Shown here one piece after another: positions 41,381 through 50,244 of a stretch of DNA of 64,000 bases. The notes below the pieces were generated by a model. That model was not told the origin of the DNA. It made no database searches and worked only from the letters and a program-made list of their open reading frames with translations. Numbering within the stretch: position 1 is the first letter of the stretch; each line of letters opens with the position of its first letter. Origin of the DNA: Streptomyces microflavus (GTDB taxonomy: Bacteria > Actinomycetota > Actinomycetes > Streptomycetales > Streptomycetaceae); NCBI RefSeq assembly GCF_014650075.1, contig NZ_BMUG01000008.1, forward strand, positions 62,001 to 126,000, given 5' to 3'. Both the position numbers and the translations under genes were made by a program.

Positions 41381-42571
41381 TCAGGGGACGAGCAGGGTCT
41401 TGATCATGCCGTCGGCCTTCTTCTGGAACGTCTCGTACGCCCGCGGCCCCTCTTCCAGCGGCAGATGGTGCGTGGCGAAGGAGTCCACTCCCAGCGGATC
41501 GCCGTCGACCAGCAGCGGCAGCAGGTCGTCGACCCAGCGCTTGACGTTGGCCTGGCCCATGCGGAGCTGGATCTGCTTGTCGAACATCGTGAGCAGCGGC
41601 ATCGGGTCGGCGGAGCCTCCGTAGACGCCGGAGATGGAGATCGTGCCGCCCCGGCGCACCAGGTCGATGGCGGTGTGGAGAGCGGTGAGCCGGTCGATTC
41701 CCGCCGTCTCCATCAGGCGCCGGCCCACCTTGTCGGGCAGCAGCCCGACCGCGGCGTGCGCGGCCTTGGCGACGGGTGCGCCATGGGCCTCCATACCGAC
41801 CGCGTCGATCACCGCATCCGTGCCGCGCCCGTCGGTGAGGTCCCGGACGGCGTCGCCGAGATCCTTGCCCTTGTCGTACCGGCGCAGGTCGAGGCAGGTG
41901 GCACCGTACGCGCTGACCCGGTCGAGGCGTTCGGGGACGAGGTCCACGCCGATGACGAGACCGGCTCCCCGGTGGATCGCGATGCGTGCGGCCATCGCCC
42001 CGATGGGGCCGAGGCCGAGGACGGTGACGCTGCCGCCGGGCGGGATGTCCGCGTACTCCACGGCCTGCCAGGCGGTCGGCAGGACGTCCGACAGATAGAC
42101 GAACCGGTCGTCCGACGGTCCGTGCGGGACCTTGATGGGGAGATCGTTCCCGAACGGTACCCGCAGGTACTCGGCCTGGCCGCCGGGCACCTGCCCGTAG
42201 AGCTTGGTGTAGCCGAACAGGGAGGCGCCCGAACCGCGCTCGCGCACCTGGGTGGTCTCGCACTGGGAGTGCAGCCCCTGACCGCACATGTAGCAGTGGC
42301 CGCAGGACACGTTGAAGGGAATGACCACCCGGTCCCCCGGGGCGACGGCGTGCACCTCGGGGCCCACCTCCTCCACGATGCCCATCGGTTCGTGGCCGAG
42401 GATGTCGCCCGGATCGAGGTAGGGGCCCAGCACCTCGTAGAGATGCAGATCGGAGCCGCAGATCCCGGTGGAGGTGATCTTGACGATGATGTCCGTCGGG
42501 TCCTGGATCTTCGGGTCCGGAACGGTCTCCACCCGGACGTCCCGCTTTCCCTGGTAGGTCAATGCGCGCAC
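41381..42571 (-). CDS. Zinc-dependent alcohol dehydrogenase
   Basis: A 396-residue medium-chain dehydrogenase of the formaldehyde-dehydrogenase-like group. Catalytic zinc ligands lie in GICGSDLH and GHEPMG; the structural zinc has four cysteines in CGHCYMCGQGLHSQC; the NAD-binding fold shows VTVLGLGPIGAMAAR. The GTG start follows an AAGGAG site 7 bp upstream; the frame remains open further up but without homology. A SigB-type promoter candidate lies 83 bp upstream. Confidence 0.9.
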   Translation of the reverse strand: MRALTYQGKRDVRVETVPDPKIQDPTDIIVKITSTGICGSDLHLYEVLGPYLDPGDILGHEPMGIVEEVGPEVHAVAPGDRVVIPFNVSCGHCYMCGQGLHSQCETTQVRERGSGASLFGYTKLYGQVPGGQAEYLRVPFGNDLPIKVPHGPSDDRFVYLSDVLPTAWQAVEYADIPPGGSVTVLGLGPIGAMAARIAIHRGAGLVIGVDLVPERLDRVSAYGATCLDLRRYDKGKDLGDAVRDLTDGRGTDAVIDAVGMEAHGAPVAKAAHAAVGLLPDKVGRRLMETAGIDRLTALHTAIDLVRRGGTISISGVYGGSADPMPLLTMFDKQIQLRMGQANVKRWVDDLLPLLVDGDPLGVDSFATHHLPLEEGPRAYETFQKKADGMIKTLLVP

Positions 42572-42653
42572 GGTGCCACTCCTTGTTCGTTTCTCTCGCG
42601 TCGCTCGCGTCGGATTTCTCCGCTGTTCCCCCGGGGTTGTGGACGTGTGCCGA

Positions 42654-42678
42654 GTTCCCACGGGGCTCCTGGTGAAAC
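42654..42678 (-). promoter_or_regulatory. Candidate SigB-type promoter upstream of the zinc dehydrogenase
   Basis: On the minus strand, GTTT (42678-42675), a 15-base spacer and GGGAAC (42659-42654), 83 bases before the GTG start. It resembles the site at 38600 and the GTTT-N-GGGWAW pattern. Confidence 0.45.
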
Positions 42679-42719
42679 ACCCGTATGTGGCACCGCGGGC
42701 GTGGTGCGAGGATGGCGTC

Positions 42720-43256
42720 ATGGGAAAGAGCGCCCTCATCGTCATCGACATGATCAATTCCTATGACCACCCTGACGCCGAGCTTCTCGTTCCGTCCGTC
42801 CGCACGGCTCTTCCGCCGCTCACCCGGCTGATCGACCGTGCTCGTGGCGAAGGCGTTCCGGTCGTCTACGCGAACGATAATTTCGGCGAATGGCGATCGC
42901 ACCACGGAGAGATCATCGAGACGGCTCTTGCCGGGAGAAATGCCGGGCTGGTCGAGCCCGTCCTGCCGGACGACGATTCGCTTTTCGTCGTCAAGGCACG
43001 CCACTCCATCTTCTACGAGACGCCCCTCAGCTATCTGCTCTCCCAGCTGGGCGTGGACCATGTGGTGCTCTGCGGCCAGGTGACGGAGCAGTGCGTGCTG
43101 TATTCGGCGCTCGACGCGCATATCCGGCAGCTGCGCGTCACCGTGCCCGAGGACGCGGTGGCCCATATCCACAAGGATCTCGCCGAGGCCGCGCTGCGCA
43201 TGATGGAGCGGAACATGGGCGCCACGATCCGAACGGCCGGGACCGTCACGTTCTGA
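42720..43256 (+). CDS. Isochorismatase-type cysteine hydrolase
   Basis: A 178-residue hydrolase with the full triad of the isochorismatase/nicotinamidase group: Asp10 (LIVIDM), Lys92 (VVKARHS) and Cys125 (TEQCVLYSA). Without the nicotinamidase metal-site residues clearly visible, the substrate (amide or enol ether) stays open. The gene is divergent from the zinc dehydrogenase, with about 150 bp of shared promoter region. Confidence 0.88.
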   Translation: MGKSALIVIDMINSYDHPDAELLVPSVRTALPPLTRLIDRARGEGVPVVYANDNFGEWRSHHGEIIETALAGRNAGLVEPVLPDDDSLFVVKARHSIFYETPLSYLLSQLGVDHVVLCGQVTEQCVLYSALDAHIRQLRVTVPEDAVAHIHKDLAEAALRMMERNMGATIRTAGTVTF

Positions 43257-43294
43257 CGTGCCGCCGGGCGGCCGTGCGGGTGACGGCCGGTCCG

Positions 43295-44116
43295 TCACAT
43301 CGGCTGGGCGGCCCGGAGGGTGCGCTGCCCCGCGGGGTGTTCGCGGACGTTCTCTCGGGCGTGCTCCCGGATACGGCGGCAGGCCGCGGTGATCAGCCGG
43401 GACACATGCATCTGCGAGAGACCCAGTTCGGCTGCGATGGCGCTCTGGGTCATCCCGGCGAAGAAGCGCAGGTAGAGCACCCGCTTCTCGCGCTCGGCGA
43501 GGCTGCGGATCCCGGGTTTCGCCGCCTCGCGGTCGAGCACCAGGTCGTACGCCTCGTCCACGGCCCCCAGGCTCTCGCCGAGGAGCAGCTCACCGCCGTC
43601 CGGCGCGACGGCCTCGGCGTCGATGGAGAGAGCGCTGAAGCCGTGCAGCGCCTCGCTCCCCTGCCGGACGTCCTCCTCACTCAGCCCGGTGTGCTCGACG
43701 ATCCGGGTGAGCGAGGGCAAGGTGCCCGATGCGGCCAGTTCCGCGCGGGCGAGGCGGACGACGTTGCGGAGGTTCTGGATCCGGCGGGGGACATGCACCG
43801 ACCACATGCGGTCCCGGAAGTGCCGCTTGATCTCCCCCGTGATGGTGGGCACGGCGAAAGGGGCGAAGGCGCGGCCGAACGCCGGATCGTAGCGGTCGAC
43901 GGCGTTGACGAGACCGACCGCCGCGACCTGCCGCAGGTCCTCCAGCGTTTCACCGCGGTTGCGGTACCGGGCAGCCAGCCGGTGGGCCATGGGCAGCCAG
44001 GCACAGATGATCTCGCCGCGCAGCCGCTCCTTCGTGGGCCCGCCGGGCAGCTCCACGAGACGTCGGAAGTCCGCTGCCGTGTCGGGGTCGTCGGCGTACC
44101 GGCTTTCCTCGGGCAT
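43295..44116 (-). CDS. SigB/SigF/SigG-family RNA polymerase sigma factor
   Basis: A 273-residue alternative sigma factor. Region 2 reads LAARYRNRGETLEDLRQVAAVGLVNAVDRYDP, then FAPFAVPTITGEIKRHFRDRMWSVHVPRR; region 3 follows; region 4 ends LSQMHVSRLITAACRRIR. This is the stress sigma family of Streptomyces, usually controlled by anti-sigma factors and STAS antagonists. No anti-sigma gene is adjacent. It lies convergent with the isochorismatase-like gene. Confidence 0.92.
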   Translation of the reverse strand: MPEESRYADDPDTAADFRRLVELPGGPTKERLRGEIICAWLPMAHRLAARYRNRGETLEDLRQVAAVGLVNAVDRYDPAFGRAFAPFAVPTITGEIKRHFRDRMWSVHVPRRIQNLRNVVRLARAELAASGTLPSLTRIVEHTGLSEEDVRQGSEALHGFSALSIDAEAVAPDGGELLLGESLGAVDEAYDLVLDREAAKPGIRSLAEREKRVLYLRFFAGMTQSAIAAELGLSQMHVSRLITAACRRIREHARENVREHPAGQRTLRAAQPM

Positions 44117-44505
44117 GGGGGCGGCTCAACTCCTCGCCGTACAAGATCGCTGTCGCCGGGAGAGGGTGCGCCGGAGTGAGCCGTACGTCGTTGAGTACGG
44201 CCCCCACGGCATCCGTTGCCGGGGCGTGACGCGCCTCCGAGGCACCCCTGTGGCCCTGCCACGCCGGGGCGGCCACGAAAACCGGCGGCCGGTGCGTTCA
44301 CCCGAACGGCCGACCGCCGGCCGCCCACCGGCCGCGCCCCTGCCCCGTGCCCCTGCGCTGTGTGCCTTCGGCGGCGGTGTGCTCGCCGAACGGCACGATC
44401 GCCCGCCCCGGGGAAGACTTGCACGCGGGAACGGGGGAGCGACGGGGACGGCGGGAACGGGCCGTCGCCCGTGCGAAGTGTCCGCTGTGCAAAGCGAGGA
44501 GGGTC
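44117..44505. other. 389-bp intergenic region
   Basis: Region between the divergent sigma factor and SRPBCC genes. It must hold both promoters. Open frames here show no family motifs and no good ribosome-binding sites; nothing else is visible. Confidence 0.5.
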
Positions 44506-44985
44506 ATGGCCGTACGTCATCACCTCATCGACCGGCCACCGGCCGCCGTCTGGTCGGTCCTGGAGGATCCGGCCCTGTACGGGGAGTGGGTGGTCGGCAC
44601 CTCGGACTCCCGTCCGGAGGAGGGCGACTGGCCCGGGACCGGCTCGTCGATCGCGTACCACGTGCATGTGGGGCCCAAGCGGTTCACCGGGCGCACGGTC
44701 GTCCGGCACGTCGACCGGCCCCGGACGCTGGAGCTGGAGGCGGAGGGCGGCCCCTGGGGCACGGCCCGGATCGCCTTCGACATCCGGCCGTGGGGCGAAC
44801 GGACCCTCGTGATCGTCGACGAGCACCCGCTGCGCGGCCTGGGCGGCACGCTCCACAACCCCCTGCTGGACGCCTTCCTCCAGCTCCGCCACCGCACCAT
44901 GCTGCCGCGCCTGGCCCGGCTGGTCGAACGCGTGACGGCGGCGGACCCGGACGGCGGCGCACGTGCGGACGCGCCGACGGGCTGA
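44506..44985 (+). CDS. SRPBCC-family protein
   Basis: A 159-residue START/Bet v1-like protein: it begins with HHLIDRPPAAVWSVLEDPALYGEWV, the helix-grip entry, followed by antiparallel strands (TLELEAEGGPWGTARIAFDI) and a long C-terminal helix. Such proteins bind hydrophobic ligands or act as cyclases; here no function is assigned. The ATG has a GAGGAGGG site. Confidence 0.82.
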   Translation: MAVRHHLIDRPPAAVWSVLEDPALYGEWVVGTSDSRPEEGDWPGTGSSIAYHVHVGPKRFTGRTVVRHVDRPRTLELEAEGGPWGTARIAFDIRPWGERTLVIVDEHPLRGLGGTLHNPLLDAFLQLRHRTMLPRLARLVERVTAADPDGGARADAPTG

Positions 44986-45058
44986 TCCCGGGCGTCCGCC
45001 GTTGGGGCGTACTCGAGGTCGAAGGACGATGCCATGGTCGACGTAGTTCCACGGCTTT

Positions 45059-45080
45059 CCGGTGCCGACCGGGGCACCGG
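45059..45080. terminator. Hairpin between convergent SRPBCC and kinase genes
   Basis: CCGGTGCC-GACCGG-GGCACCGG: an 8-bp perfect stem with a 6-base loop between convergent genes. It can serve both strands as a terminator. Confidence 0.6.
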
Positions 45081-45145
45081 CTCCCCTCACCGCGGCCCTG
45101 GTACGACGGATACCCGCAGGCGGGTCGAGCAGGCCTGAAACCCGG

Positions 45146-46309
45146 TCAGGAGGGGGCAGCGATCCAACGGGCCATGTGATCGTACGCGTCGAGGACTCGG
45201 GAATGGTAGGGACCGTAGAACTCCGCGCAGTCCGTGCCCACTGCCTCGTAGAGGTCTGCCGCACCTCGGGGGTCCCCCGCGTCTCCGGTCAGCTCGGCCA
45301 GCCTGAATCGGGCGTCCACCACGGCGGGGTGGTCTCCGGGGTGGACGGACAACAACTCCCGGACCCGTTGTTCCTGCGCGTGGACCCGCTCCAGGGGATC
45401 GGTGGTGGCGGCGGGCGTGGCGGAAGGCGTCGCCACTTCGGAGCCGACGGCCGGGCGTTCCGGGCGGTGCTCGACGGACCGGCGGATCGTCCTGGCCACG
45501 GCCCGGGCATGCTGCGGGCGCTGCCCGGGTTCCTTCGCCAGCAGGCTCATCACCAGATCACCGAGGACGGCGGGCACACCTCGCCGGACCCGGCCCAGGT
45601 CCACCGGCTGCTGTCTCAGGTGCATGGTGATGATCGCCACGGAATCACCGTTGCGGCTGGTGAAGGGCGGGTTGCCGGCCAGCATCTCGTACATGACGCA
45701 GCCGAGGGAGTAGAGGTCGCTCAAATGGGTTCCCGGTTCGCCGTTGCAGCGCTCGGGGGCGATGTACCGCCAGGTGGCACCGGCGCCATGGGTCTCCGTC
45801 ACGTCGAGGAGACGGGCCAGGCCGAAATCCACGATCCTCGCGTTACCGTTCTCGTTGATCACGATGTTCGCCGGCTTGATGTCGCGGTGGACCACATCGA
45901 CGTCATGGGCGTCCGCGAGTCCCTCGCAGATCTGGACGGACCATCGTGTGACCTGCGGGAGGGTCAGAACGTTGCCCGGCCCCACATAGTGGTCCAGAGA
46001 CTGGCCGTCGATCCACTCCATCACGAAGTAGACCTGATCACCTTCCTGCCCCCGGTCATGGATCGCGGCCACGTAGGGGCTGCGGATCCGGGCCATGGAC
46101 TGCCACTCCTTCTCGTACCGCGCATGCATCTGCTCGGTGAGCGCGTCCCTGCGGCGGCTGTTGCGCATCCGGTCCAGGGCGAGCAGCTTCACCGCCACGG
46201 AGCGGTTCAGCTTGTTGTCGTGGGCGAGCCAGACATCGGCCATTCCGCCGCTGCCGAGCTTGCGGTCGAGCTTGTAGCGGCCACCGGCCAGCACCCGGGG
46301 GTTGATCAT
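45146..46309 (-). CDS. Cytoplasmic Ser/Thr protein kinase
   Basis: A 387-residue Hanks-type kinase with all key residues: glycine loop GSGGMADV (from about residue 19), Lys41 in VAVKLL, catalytic HRDIKPANIV and DFGLARLL. The kinase part ends near residue 265. The C-terminal 120 residues are helical and resemble a TPR-like tail (HPAVVDARFRLAELTGDAGDPRGAADLY). There is no transmembrane segment or PASTA domain. The ATG overlaps the upstream gene's stop (ATGA), so it is translated with the coiled-coil/two-TM protein. A role in a stress or conflict module is inference. Confidence 0.9.
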   Translation of the reverse strand: MINPRVLAGGRYKLDRKLGSGGMADVWLAHDNKLNRSVAVKLLALDRMRNSRRRDALTEQMHARYEKEWQSMARIRSPYVAAIHDRGQEGDQVYFVMEWIDGQSLDHYVGPGNVLTLPQVTRWSVQICEGLADAHDVDVVHRDIKPANIVINENGNARIVDFGLARLLDVTETHGAGATWRYIAPERCNGEPGTHLSDLYSLGCVMYEMLAGNPPFTSRNGDSVAIITMHLRQQPVDLGRVRRGVPAVLGDLVMSLLAKEPGQRPQHARAVARTIRRSVEHRPERPAVGSEVATPSATPAATTDPLERVHAQEQRVRELLSVHPGDHPAVVDARFRLAELTGDAGDPRGAADLYEAVGTDCAEFYGPYHSRVLDAYDHMARWIAAPS

Positions 46310-48111
46310 GCGCGGCTCTCTCCCTGTTCCAGGGGCGACCATGTCTCCAGCGCCGCCGCCGACGCCAGGCCACGACGCCATTCAGCGCTCAGGCCAAGAG
46401 CCTGGTTCACCGCGTCGTTCAGCTGCCGCACGCTCTCCGCCTGCCGCCGGACGCCGTCCTCACGGAGGCTGTGCCTGCGCACGGGCACGCGTATCAGCCC
46501 CCACAGCGCTCCGCAGGCCAGGGCGACGGCGAGGACAAGGAAGAGCCCGAAGCCGGCCCCGTCCAGGAAGGGCAGCAGAAGGACGGAGTCGAGTACGGCG
46601 AGAGCACCGCAGCCCAGGGTGAGGACCCAGCTCGGGGCGACGGCATCGACATGCGAGCGGATCCGGTTCTCCTGATAGGCACGGAGCTCCTCGCTCACCT
46701 GAACGGTGTCAAGGGGCCCCGTCCCCTGTGTGGGCACCTCGCATGACCACCCGTCGACCGTGAGGACCATGGAGGCGGGCATGAGCGTACGCGACCGGAG
46801 GGCCATCGCGGCGGTCGCCTCCCGGACGCTCTCCCAGACACAGCTCAGCGCCAGCCGCCGCCCCGGCGGACCCAGCGAGAGTTGCTCCGGCGCGAACACG
46901 GCGCGTTCCAGGAGGGTCACGAAGTCGAGAGTCTCCTCTCCGCGGCTCAGGTCACCCACGAAGGCGGCAGCTTCGAGGCTCCCTTCGTGGTCGAGCAGCT
47001 CATGCAGCTGCGCCATGCGGCGCTGCAACCGGGCCTCGTCCGGCTCCTGCTGGTCGATGAGGTGGTCGAGGGCTCGGTCCGTGTACTGGCCCTTGCGGCC
47101 GTACACCGGCCGTTCCACCGGGAACTCCTCCATCAGGTAGCGGACGGCGCCGCTGGCGGCCGTCGCCGACTTCCAGCTCTCCTCGATGACGTCCCAGCCC
47201 TCACCGCTCAGCTCTCGCAGAGCGGCGAATCCGTTGGTCGGCCCGGTCGCGGAGAATTCGCGCAGCCAGGGCTGCCAGCGCTTCAGTTGCGCGCGCGAGG
47301 AACCAGGTCCCGGCCGGAGGGCGGCGGGGTCCTCACGGAACCACCGGGCCATGGTCTCGGACGCGTAGGTCAGGGCTTCATGGCCCAGCTCCGCGTTGGC
47401 GATCGCGTCCAGCAGGACCGTGAACTCCGGTCCGAGCTCGTCGCGGTGGAGCGACCCCAGATAGCGGTCCATCCACCACGCGGCCTCACCGAGCCGACCC
47501 ATTCTGGACCAGGTAAGAGCGAAGAACAGTTTGGATTTTGCCTGATCGCGTGAGAACGCGTACGACGTGGCACGGGAGACCTGACGGTCGTCGCCCCGAT
47601 ACCGGGCCGCGACGGCCATGGCGGCCGGTGCCAGCCAGTATGTCGGCTCCGACAGCCAGCGTTCCCCGACACAGGCGTCGATGGTGGCCGTGTCCATGGA
47701 CCCGTCCTTCACCGCATGCGCTGTCAGCTCGTGGACCAGGCCCCGGGCCAGATTGCGGGTCCGCTGCCGGTCCGCGTAGTCCGCCTTCCAGATCACCGTC
47801 AACTGGGTCAGTTCCGCGCGGGCGTTGGCCACGATCTGGTGCCTGCCGTAGCGCTCCAGGAAGTCGGTGAAGGCGTCGTGTGTGCTGGTCACCGTCCGGG
47901 CCATGGCGGCGACCTCCTTCCGCACGTCTGACAACACGGCCTTTTGGTCGCCCAGCTCACCCCGCAAGTGGGCCAGCACCGCGTCACGGCCGGGTGACTC
48001 CGCGATCATGCGGCGCAGAACGTCCGAGCCCTGCTCCTGCGCCTTGCGGAGGCCTCCCATCCCTTCTTGCAGTTGCTCCAACACCCGTACATAGTCCTGC
48101 TGTTCATTCAT
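46306..48111 (-). CDS. Unrecognised coiled-coil protein with two C-terminal TM segments
   Basis: A 601-residue protein I cannot place in a family. The first 110 residues are a likely coiled coil (LEQLQEGMGGLRKAQEQGS). A long helical middle (120-450) looks like a repeat solenoid. Near residues 520-570 two hydrophobic segments form a hairpin (VLTLGCGALAVLDSVLLLPF and FGLFLVLAVALACGALWGL), and the tail is cytoplasmic and amphipathic. The ATG at 48111 has a purine-rich GGGGG site; an upstream ATG at 48156 adds 15 residues. It is coupled to the kinase gene, so it may be its membrane anchor or substrate. Confidence 0.75.
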   Translation of the reverse strand: MNEQQDYVRVLEQLQEGMGGLRKAQEQGSDVLRRMIAESPGRDAVLAHLRGELGDQKAVLSDVRKEVAAMARTVTSTHDAFTDFLERYGRHQIVANARAELTQLTVIWKADYADRQRTRNLARGLVHELTAHAVKDGSMDTATIDACVGERWLSEPTYWLAPAAMAVAARYRGDDRQVSRATSYAFSRDQAKSKLFFALTWSRMGRLGEAAWWMDRYLGSLHRDELGPEFTVLLDAIANAELGHEALTYASETMARWFREDPAALRPGPGSSRAQLKRWQPWLREFSATGPTNGFAALRELSGEGWDVIEESWKSATAASGAVRYLMEEFPVERPVYGRKGQYTDRALDHLIDQQEPDEARLQRRMAQLHELLDHEGSLEAAAFVGDLSRGEETLDFVTLLERAVFAPEQLSLGPPGRRLALSCVWESVREATAAMALRSRTLMPASMVLTVDGWSCEVPTQGTGPLDTVQVSEELRAYQENRIRSHVDAVAPSWVLTLGCGALAVLDSVLLLPFLDGAGFGLFLVLAVALACGALWGLIRVPVRRHSLREDGVRRQAESVRQLNDAVNQALGLSAEWRRGLASAAALETWSPLEQGESRA

Positions 48112-48221
48112 GAGCCCCCGCCGAGATTCCTCGCCACACATAAGAACCCGGCTCATTATCCGGACAGCGATGCTCCTCCGGAACTACTCTGGCGGAACTG
48201 AGCCATCACCACGGGGGAAGC

Positions 48222-50126
48222 GTGCTGGAAGACCACAGTGCCGTGAGCCAACTCTCCTTCGGCAGGGATGACGCGGAGAGCGATATCACCGTCGGGCTGC
48301 TGAGCTCCGCAGTGTTCCAGGAGACTTACGCCTACCGAGAAGCGCTTTCCGGCCGGAAGTCGTTGATCATCGGCCGGAAAGGGGCGGGCAAGAGCGCGAT
48401 CTGCCAGCAGCTCGGCAGCGCCGGTGGCCACCCGGGCCCCACAGCCATGATCACGCCCGACGACGCCACCAGCAACGAGATCCGCCGGTTCGAACTCGTC
48501 GGCGTCACCGACGACACGGCCAAGTCCCTCATCTGGCGATACCTCTTCGCCGTACAGGCCGCCCATGATGTGGTCACGCACGCCCGTACTTCACACGGTC
48601 GGCGTACACCGGGGTCGGTACGCGCGCTGCGGAAGTTCCTGGAGATGAACGGCGAAGCCGCCGACGAGCGGCTGTACGACCGACTGCGCCGCGGCGTACA
48701 AGGGCTGCAATCGGCAAGTCTCTCCCTCAAGGCGTTCGGAGTGGAAGCAGCGGTCGACGTGGCCGGCACGCCGGAGGGGGCTCGCGCCGACCGACAGCTC
48801 GGCGTCCTCGAACGGGGCGTCGCCCTCGCCTTGGAGGAGCTGGGCTGCGCCACGGAGCACGCGCCCCTGCTCTTCCTCGTGGACAAGGTGGACCAGGGCT
48901 GGACCATCGACCCGGACAGCCACTCCCTCGTCACCGGCCTGCTGCTGGCCGCGAAGCACGTCACCGGCCAATACGGTGGTGCGGTGCGCTGCGTGCTCTT
49001 CGTGCGTGCGGACATCTACGACTCGCTGCGTTTCAGCGACGCCGACAAGTTCCGCAGCGACGAACTGCGCATATCCTGGACACAGGAAGGGCTTGAGGGC
49101 ATGGCACTCGCCCGCGCCAGAGCCTCTCTGAAGGTGAACCTCACCCCCGAGCAGCTCTGGGGGCAGCTCTTCCCCGCCGAGGTCTCCGGCGAGCCGATAA
49201 CCGCCTACGTGTTCCGACGGTCACTCCCGCGCCCCCGCGATGCGATTCAGTTCCTGAACCTGTGCCGTGACGCGGCCCACGAGCGGGGCAACGATCCCAT
49301 CGCCGAAGGCGATGTCATCGCGGCCACCGATAAGTTCTCCGCCTGGAAACTCGATGACCTCGCAACGGAGTACCGAGTCAACCATCCCTACCTTGAATCC
49401 CTGTATCCGATGTTTGAGAACACCGGATACATCGTCATGCGCCAAGCTCTGGAGACCCGCTTCCACGCACGCGCCGAGCAGCTGCGCCAGGAATTCCCCG
49501 ACTACGCCGACAACCTCACTCCGACAGGGCTGATATCCGTCCTCTACGGCATCGGATTCCTGGGGGTCAAACGCGGCAACAACGTGGTGTACGCGGGCGG
49601 GCCAAAGGCTCCGCCGCAGCCCGGCGAGGACGAATTCCACGTCCATCCCTGCTTCCGGCCCGCACTGGGCAGCCAGGGCCCCGTCGAGCTCACCGCGTAC
49701 AGTCCCACCCGCGTCGGGAACCACACCCGGGCGGCCACCGGGTCGATAGCCTCCGATGTCGGCCTTGGAGTCAGCCGCGACGTGCAGCTGCTGAACCAAG
49801 TCATCCAGTCCTGCGAGCGCTTGCTGCGCCGACTGCCCCGTGCCGCTCTGCCAGAATCCATCGGGGTCGAAGTCCACTCCCAGGTCAGCCATGTTCTGGG
49901 TGACGCGCGCGCCGTCCTGGAGGAACTGCGTGCCGGCTCCGCCGTGGACGTCTCCCGCCATGCCCTGGCCGCCTCGGGCTATTTCGACCGCATTGCCGTC
50001 CAGCTCTCGGACCACGGCTTCCAGCCGGAGCCCATCACCCGGGGCTTCGCAGACGAAGCCCGGCTCCTGGTCCGGGCAGTCGGGGGCGCCGTAGGAGGTG
50101 GCAGTGGCTCCTCCTCCTCCCACTAG
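48222..50126 (+). CDS. P-loop ATPase of the Sll1717 type
   Basis: A 634-residue protein. The N-terminus (SFGRDDAESDITVGLLSSAVF) and P-loop GRKGAGKSA (from residue 51) match a family named after cyanobacterial Sll1717. Further along are LLFLVDKVDQGW (Walker B-like), CVLFVRADIYDSL and LPRPRDAIQFLNLC, as in STAND/KAP-like ATPases. The C-terminal 200 residues are unassigned, ending in a Gly/Ser tail. The GTG start has a GGGGGAAG site. It is divergent from the coiled-coil/kinase pair with 110 bp between, and nothing else is shared. Function unknown; such ATPases often occur in defence islands. Confidence 0.8.
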   Translation: MLEDHSAVSQLSFGRDDAESDITVGLLSSAVFQETYAYREALSGRKSLIIGRKGAGKSAICQQLGSAGGHPGPTAMITPDDATSNEIRRFELVGVTDDTAKSLIWRYLFAVQAAHDVVTHARTSHGRRTPGSVRALRKFLEMNGEAADERLYDRLRRGVQGLQSASLSLKAFGVEAAVDVAGTPEGARADRQLGVLERGVALALEELGCATEHAPLLFLVDKVDQGWTIDPDSHSLVTGLLLAAKHVTGQYGGAVRCVLFVRADIYDSLRFSDADKFRSDELRISWTQEGLEGMALARARASLKVNLTPEQLWGQLFPAEVSGEPITAYVFRRSLPRPRDAIQFLNLCRDAAHERGNDPIAEGDVIAATDKFSAWKLDDLATEYRVNHPYLESLYPMFENTGYIVMRQALETRFHARAEQLRQEFPDYADNLTPTGLISVLYGIGFLGVKRGNNVVYAGGPKAPPQPGEDEFHVHPCFRPALGSQGPVELTAYSPTRVGNHTRAATGSIASDVGLGVSRDVQLLNQVIQSCERLLRRLPRAALPESIGVEVHSQVSHVLGDARAVLEELRAGSAVDVSRHALAASGYFDRIAVQLSDHGFQPEPITRGFADEARLLVRAVGGAVGGGSGSSSSH

Positions 50127-50244
50127 AGGGTGTCTGACAATGCCTCGTAGATCAGCGGGCGGGGCCGGATTTCGGCGGGCCGGCTGGGGCATGCTGGAGC
50201 AGGCGCGCTGACGCGCCGTACCACTGGGGCAGGGGGGCCGACCG

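Noticed and set aside
44216..44812. Extra plus-strand open frame overlapping the SRPBCC gene
   Set aside because: Arg/Pro-rich, no motifs, and no ribosome-binding site; the SRPBCC frame explains the region.
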